The position numbers and the translations under genes are program-made. Positions 58,585-64,000 of a DNA stretch of 64,000 nucleotides are shown one piece after another. The notes under the pieces are model-generated. The model was not told the origin of the DNA. It saw only the letters and a list, made by a program, of their open reading frames with translations, and did no database searches. Position 1 is the first letter of the stretch, and every line of letters begins with the position of its first letter. Source of the stretch: Paramecium tetraurelia (taxonomy: Eukaryota; Ciliophora; Oligohymenophorea; Peniculida; Parameciidae); NCBI RefSeq assembly GCF_000165425.1, contig NW_001799000.1:496001-560000 (forward strand). Direction: 5' to 3'.

Positions 58585-60229
58585 ATGCAATCGAGAGGTC
58601 TGTCAACCCCTGGAAAACCAAAACAAGAAGTGCTTCAAATCGTCTTCGATCTTGGAGAAAAGAAACATGTATACAAATGTATATAAGATTTAAGGAAACA
58701 TTGCATGTATATGATGATTCTGATATAACTATGATTGCAAAGGAATTTGTTAGCAAACATTAGTTAAGAGAGGAGGCAACTATTTTAATAGAATAAACTA
58801 TCATCAGCAATCTGCAGGACAGCCATTGTTCAAAATAGAGCATTTTCGATCGATTACATAATGAAGCTGCCGTTAAGACCCAGAAAAAACATTAATAATT
58901 TATCACCAACAGTCTATCTTAAACTTTCAGTCCTCAAAAAACATTACCATACAATCCAGGAGAATAGTTATATTAAAGATCAAGGCAAAGTCGAGTTTTA
59001 GAGCCTAAATAAGATGTTTTATATTCCTTCAAACCATATATAAGTGAGAAAAGCTTGGCTTTGGCTAAAAGACCGAATATGCCCACATCAGAATATTTGA
59101 TTATGCAAGGCAAACAGATGGCATACAGAAAAGAACAATTAAGAAGTAGCAGAATGGCTGCATAGAATTAGTAATGCTCATTTTAACCTACTATCAACCC
59201 CATGTAAAATTACTATAACAATTTTGATTAGAAGTCAAAAGATTTCTCAAGAAAAGGAAAGAAACTATTCGAGTGCTCAAAAAAGTCAGATACATGATCG
59301 ATTATATTAATAAGGCATAAACTCGATGAAGAAAAAGAAAGAGGCTAGCCAAATGATCAATTAATCAAAAATGACTTCTCCTTTAAAAAGCAAACCTTCG
59401 GATATTCCATTTCTAGAAAGAATGCAAATTTCTATCTAGAAAAGATAAAAAAAATTAGAAGAAACTGTAATGACTGAAGAACCTACACATGATCTGTCAA
59501 CCGGTTAAAAATTATATCATCCTATAATTGGAAGACCACCTACAAATGAGGTATTCATTTATTAATTTCATAGCGAAATAACACTAATCTTCCAATAGGT
59601 GACTATTTATTTCAAATGAGAACTGTCCATGAAGATCATCATAATTACTTAGTTGAATAGGAAAGATAATCTATTATGAATTCCATGGCAAAGTCTTCAG
59701 AAAAATCAAGTTTGATTTATGAGGATAAGAAGAGGAAAGTCTTAGAAGAGATATTCTCTTTACTTGATTCAGACGGAGATGGGTAAATTTCAGCATCTTC
59801 TATTGAAATATCTGGAATTTAATAAGAAATTTTATAAATTTTGGCACCACTCTTATGCGAAATGGAATCGATTTAGGCTCAATTAGATCTAGAATCATTT
59901 ATAGAAGCAGCTAATAGATTGATATAATCTTTAAATGTTTCAGATAAAAATAAATTAATCAATGGATTAAGATAAAAAAAAATAGTAGATCTCGATTAAT
60001 GTACTTTCTAAGTAAGAATTCATTTATACCAAGCCTAAATTATGCAAGCACTCAATGAAAATAGTTAAATCGGGTCCAAAATTACAATAGAATGTAATCA
60101 ACGATTATTTAATTTTAGAAACTTGAGTTAGTGAAACAAGAATAAGAATAAAAAGTAATGTAAGAATGCACATTTAAACCTCAATTATATAATCCACTTA
60201 AAATTTACGATTTTATGCTTAATCAATGA
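58585..60229 (+). CDS. EF-hand protein with repeated C-[ST]-F-x-P motifs
   Basis: 506 residues after five introns (58669-58694, 59204-59231, 59551-59573, 60012-60033, 60094-60118). The N-terminus (VLQIVFDLGEKKHETLHVYD, then DDSDITMIAKEF) looks like a ubiquitin- or PB1-like small beta-grasp domain. The middle is basic and helical, with a DRLHNEA/DRLYQQG motif repeated at two places, each roughly ahead of a CSFQPTIN or PFLERM element. One EF-hand is clear: FSLLDSDGDGQISASSIEI (Asp at 1, 3, 5; Gly at 6), so Ca2+ binding is likely. Two more CTFxP motifs (CTFQPKL, built across an intron, and CTFKPQL near the C-terminus) complete a set of three. Such modules are typical of ciliate basal-body or ciliary proteins by style; no named family is claimed. 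Confidence 0.75.
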
Positions 60230-60773
60230 AAAATCCTGAGTTTTTGTTATAAATTATATGTGTAATATAACTAAAAATAGAAATGGCTCTACTTTAGATT
60301 TTTCTGATATTCTAATGATATTAAAATGATAGTAGGAAATCTTGACTTAAAATATTACCTAATTAATTTTAAGAAACTCAGAAAATTCTTCAAATTTTCT
60401 TTATATTAAATTTCTTTTTCTTTTAGCTAGGCTTAGAAGATTCAATTCTTATCTCGGAATCAAGTACTCTGAATTGGTACATATTCAGCAGTAGTGAGGC
60501 AAAATGGGATCTTAATGCAATATTTAAAAAAGGAGTTCAAGCTGTGTTAAATGACTTAATTGTATTGTAACAATTATTTTACAAACAAAATTAAAGAAAT
60601 TGAATCAATTCCATGATGATAGTTAAAAATATAGTACAATTGAATCCAAATGATATTTTATTGTTATATAATCTTGATTTAATTAAAATCATTTTAGATA
60701 AATAAATAAAATATTGTTTGAAATGGGCACTTGCTAAACGAATAAAAGAAAATTAAATAGTTAAAATACCACC
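60230..60773. other. Intergenic stretch with an exon-like fragment
   Basis: On the plus strand about 60425-60600 reads LGLEDSILISESSTLNWYIF then KKGVQAVLNDLIVLQQ, which is protein-like, and could end at a TGA near 60602 or continue through a 35-nt intron. I could not find a start codon or upstream exons. It may be the remnant of a lost gene. Confidence 0.3.
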
Positions 60774-61018
60774 ATGACTCCTGTGAGTTAATTTTCAAAT
60801 AAAATAATTTCATATTCACAGAATTGGAATGATACAAAATCACAACCAAAACTCGTCCACAAAAGACCCTCTAATATAGAATATAGTGAATATGATCCAA
60901 CAAGTATCTAGCTTTATTAACTTTAGATCCGCATAGACAGTTTAATGTACTGATAAATGGAGTTCATTTTGAAGTCATAAATTCAGTTGAAGAAGACATT
61001 TTGGGATAACTCGATTGA
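60774..61018 (+). CDS. Short 73-residue protein
   Basis: One 23-nt intron (60904-60926) joins MTPVSQFSNKIISYSQNWND...SEYDPT to PHRQFNVLINGVHFEVINSV and a natural TGA (EEDILGQLD). The second exon has the pattern of a small beta-strand plus helix. An ATG in the context ACCACCATG begins it. No family recognised; the composition and clean splice support a real small gene. Confidence 0.6.
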
Positions 61019-62655
61019 TTCAATTTTTAATGATATATGTTTTATGTCAATCAATTTTTCATACATTTACAAATCATCGCTATTATTCAGTTAAATGAGC
61101 TTCTCTTCAATTACTCAAAGGCTCTTTTTTTTTCCTAAATTAGAAAAAGACCTCTTAAATTTAAAAATGAATAAAAATATTAACAACTATTATTGTTTGT
61201 TTATAAATCATGAATTGTAAAAGTTTACTCACTGATAAAACTATTGTAATCGGTAACCAAAGATGGCAAGTTACGGAAAATGAGAATACAACATTACTGT
61301 TCAAATTAATAATATAAAAATAGTGGTTTTTATTTTCATTCAACTTAAATTTGTTACTTTCCTATTAATGTTTCAGTCTAATTCTTTTTTTTAATTATCT
61401 ATTATTTGCAATTTCTAGATCTCGTGACTAATGTAATAGACTTCAATTAATAAATTTATTTTTATAAATCATTTCGTGCTGTTTAATTTTATATTATGTT
61501 AATTCAAATTTAATCAATAATAAAAATCTTTTTATAATTCCTTATTAAATGCTGAAATATTCCAACACACGTCTTTTTTTCAATATATGAGGAGTCCCAA
61601 ATGATAGAAAGTAAATTTTAAACCTGTTGCTTTTTTGTTGAAAAAATTGCTATTAATGAATCGACTAATTGATTCCTATACTTTTTCTGAAAAATATTAA
61701 TAATAATTCATTAATTATTGCTAAAGAATATTTTTTCTATCCTGAAATTTTGATTATTTATAGAAGTTATATTTAATTTCCTAATGTAAGCCAACATTAC
61801 TGAAAGCAATTAGTTATGTTATAAGAATTCAGAAGTTGTCTAATGGTCATAAGAATATTTATAAAACCACAAATATTAGCCTAAACCCCATTTAACTTTA
61901 CTAAATGAAGAATTAGAGGTTTAATATTATAAATGAGCAATTTAAGGATCCTAAAATTACTCTATTACAATCTTAGAACCACTACTTATTCATTAAGTCT
62001 AAAAATAGTACAATTTAAAAAAGGCAGGAAATGAACACTTTTTAATAAAAATTATTGATTACATCTTGAAGACCAAGTAGATTGAATCAATTTCAGATTT
62101 ATTTTGATTACAACTCCATTATCTATTTTATGTATTTACGTTTTTTCTTGAATAAAACAAACTTCTATAATTAAATTCGTTGATTAACTAATCATTAAAT
62201 TTTTGCTATTCGTTTCTCTCCGGAATACTTCTAGCTTTTCCGAGGAAGGAAGGTGATTACGTAATTTCAATAATTATGAAAAATTAGTATAAATAAAATT
62301 TATAATTTGTAAATGGAATGTTGGTTTGAAATTACCAATAGGTAATTGACGAAAACCATAAGAAAGTAGATAAAATAGGAGTATAAATAGTAATATATTA
62401 AAATAAATGAAAAATTGGTTGATTCCGAGGCTTAGGAATAATGAGAGAAATGTTTTAAATCTCTTTTTTGTAATTGGTAAGTTTTTATGCCAAATATTGG
62501 AATGGGAATGTGATAAATCGTAAGATAGATTAATGATTGCAAAAAATGCTGATGTAATAGCAGAATTATTGACATGATTGTGTAAGCATCAAATAAAATA
62601 TTCAGAGTTATTATGAATATTTATAGAGAGATGATTTTGATATTATTAAAAATTA
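61019..62655. other. Longest gene-free stretch in the window (about 1.6 kb)
   Basis: Very AT-rich. Reading both strands, I saw only short open frames without protein-like composition (for example 48 residues from about 61095). No repeat, RNA gene or mobile element recognised. Likely decayed genes or noncoding DNA. Confidence 0.5.
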
Positions 62656-63547
62656 ATGATTCCTAAAGTTGTTGGTTATGCAGCATTTTAATCGTATGGA
62701 GATCTGCCATACCCATCTCTTAAAGCTGGCAAAAGGACATTAGACTCTAATGAAGTATGGGAGCAAAGTAAGTTTGATTACCACATTAACTTAGCTGTTA
62801 GAAATGAAGACAAAGAGAGCTTTTATAAGAATTCCAACTATCATTATTCAAACAAATAAGTTTCACTTGATTCTACTGTATAACCTCCGCATTATAAGAA
62901 TGTATATAAGGCCAATAAAGTAAGGAAATAATCCTCTATATTATTTATAGGCACAATTGGAGAGTGCAACTTCTAGCAATTTTTTCTAAAAAACAGGGAA
63001 TTCAGCAATAACTCCAGAGAATCCTCTACTCAAGACTGGTTGTGAACATTGGAAATCTACATATTAAGCATCGATTGTGGATCCATATGCAAAAAATAGA
63101 GCAATCCCTCCTGAATGGAGTTAAAATAGACCTCCATATGTGGTGGAAACGTATATTGTATAGAAAATTATGATAGGAAAGTTGGACCATCTGAATATAA
63201 GAAATAATATGGGTAAATAGGAGAGAATCCAAGAGAGAGATTAAATTAATTAGATGAAACTCATCCAAGAACATTTGATGAATTGAGACTAGGAACTTCA
63301 TAAGAAGCATAGCATGTGCCTGGATATACAGGATTCATACCCTCAATTATTACTAATTCAAAAGCTATTGAACATGGAAGTGGAACTGAACCAAGAACAG
63401 ATTTCATGAAAACTAATTTAAAAGAGAATTAGTATAATAATTCATTATAATAATAGTCATACTAAAATACCAGGATATGCTGGACATGTTCCAAGATCTG
63501 TAGTCAATCAAAGAGACTAGCCAAGATAATCCTGTTTTAGCAATTGA
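62656..63547 (+). CDS. FAM166/CIMIP2-like ciliary microtubule inner protein
   Basis: 269 residues after three introns (62920-62950, 63151-63176, 63432-63456); exons sum to exactly 270 codons. Characteristic PGYxGxxP motifs occur twice: VPGYTGFIPSI and IPGYAGHVPRSV; the opening IPKVVGYAAFQSYGDLPYPS is a related element. This motif defines the FAM166/CIMIP2 proteins, which line the inside of doublet microtubules in cilia. Pro, Gly, Tyr and Asn-rich linkers and GSGTEPRTDFM are also typical. Ciliary axoneme location is therefore likely. The second motif only appears in frame once the 25-nt intron is removed. Confidence 0.85.
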
Positions 63548-63825
63548 TACAGATTCATTTATTATTAATAATTAATATATTTTATATAATAGATGTGGGT
63601 GTTTCCAATGTTCTCTATTCACTTTAGAATGATAATCTATAAATATATGAATTAAATTAACTCAATTCTCAAATGTGCTTAGTTATCTTGTTTTTTATGA
63701 ATTATAAAACTTCACTTAAGATGGACAAAGTCTTAACACATACTTAAAAATGAAATAAATTATTTTTAATCCTTGACTAATGAAAGAATTAGTATATAAA
63801 TTATTTCGATTTTGTAAAAATATTA
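63548..63825. other. Intergenic AT-rich gap
   Basis: Between two tandem plus-strand genes. No frame or RNA gene seen. Confidence 0.5.
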
Positions 63826-64000
63826 ATGGATTTAGATATAGCCATCGAGGCAAGAGAGAAAGTACGTAATCCCACAATCAAATTGAATAAGAAATTAGCA
63901 ATAGCTATTGCAGTATATATATTTACTTAATAAAGACACTTACCAAATCTGAAAAGAAGCCATTCGATCAATTAGTCACTTAGGAACCTTCAAATAAATT
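63826..64000 (+). CDS. 5' end of a gene cut by the window edge
   Basis: Starts MDLDIAIEAREKVRNPTIKL; a 23-nt intron (63913-63935) leads to TLTKSEKKPFDQLVTQEP and the frame stays open to the end of the window. Charged, helical N-terminus without a signal peptide. Too short for a family call. Confidence 0.6.

Noticed and set aside
59985-60012. A 28-nt intron GTAGATCTCG...TAAG in the EF-hand gene
   Set aside because: It also restores the frame but would remove DLDQCTFQ; using a 22-nt intron at 60012-60033 instead recreates a third CTFQP motif, so the latter was chosen.
1-64000. Retroviral, Polinton or other virus-like elements
   Set aside because: No reverse transcriptase, integrase, capsid or terminal repeat motif was noticed on either strand.
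1-64000. tRNA, rRNA, CRISPR arrays, telomere repeats
   Set aside because: No cloverleaf with a plausible T-loop, no rRNA core sequence, no spaced direct repeats and no G-rich tandem repeats were seen, though a tRNA could be missed by eye.

Overview
The window is ciliate macronuclear-type DNA, most likely from Paramecium or a close relative. It is very AT-rich, and TAA and TAG occur throughout conserved protein cores where glutamine is expected, so TGA is the only stop. Genes are packed with gaps of tens to a few hundred bases, and almost every gene is cut by tiny GT...AG introns. I resolved roughly 84 introns of 21-31 nt, mostly starting GTA. All models below use TAA/TAG = Gln with these introns removed. 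In nearly every case exon lengths summed to a whole number of codons, which is an internal check on the models. Standard-code open frames badly misrepresent this window.

Layout. 0.6-6 kb: a small probably acylated protein (-), a copine (+), a short membrane protein (+), a PP6-type SAPS phosphatase subunit (-) and a short basic protein (-). 6.5-14.9 kb: an unrecognised protein, an RNase H2 subunit C-like protein, a long coiled-coil protein ending in an eroded kinesin-like domain (-), and two small proteins. 14.9-18.8 kb: a hormone-sensitive-lipase-type hydrolase (-), a CK1-family kinase (-) and a small protein (+) diverging from it. 19.1-27.4 kb: a 2549-residue polycystin-1/REJ-like surface protein (-) with Cys-rich repeats and a Thr/Gly repeat, then a small gene. 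27.5-34 kb: a helix-turn-helix protein, a phytanoyl-CoA-dioxygenase-like enzyme, a RAP-domain protein and the lariat debranching enzyme. 34-43.7 kb: an unknown protein, a CSC1/TMEM63-like channel, a cyclic-nucleotide-binding K+ channel carrying a zinc-knuckle motif, and a B-box protein. 43.7-53.5 kb: a ubiquitin protease, a membrane sensor-like protein, a Na+/K+-type P-ATPase with three apparent frame breaks, an F-box-like protein and two tandem Rab-type GTPases. 54.3-64 kb: a helical protein, a mitochondrial membrane protein, a second membrane sensor-like paralogue, a gene pair divided by 26 bp, an EF-hand protein with C-[ST]-F-x-P repeats, a short gene, a FAM166/CIMIP2-like ciliary protein and a truncated gene at the right edge.

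Many products fit a ciliated cell that senses and swims: membrane channels and pumps, a surface receptor, Rab traffic, ciliary microtubule proteins, Ca2+-responsive proteins and regulatory kinases/phosphatases. I saw no operon logic, rRNA, tRNA, CRISPR, telomere repeat or viral element. The longest gene-free stretches (53.5-54.4 and 61.0-62.7 kb) look like decayed or noncoding DNA. All family names come from recognising motifs by eye; no search was run.
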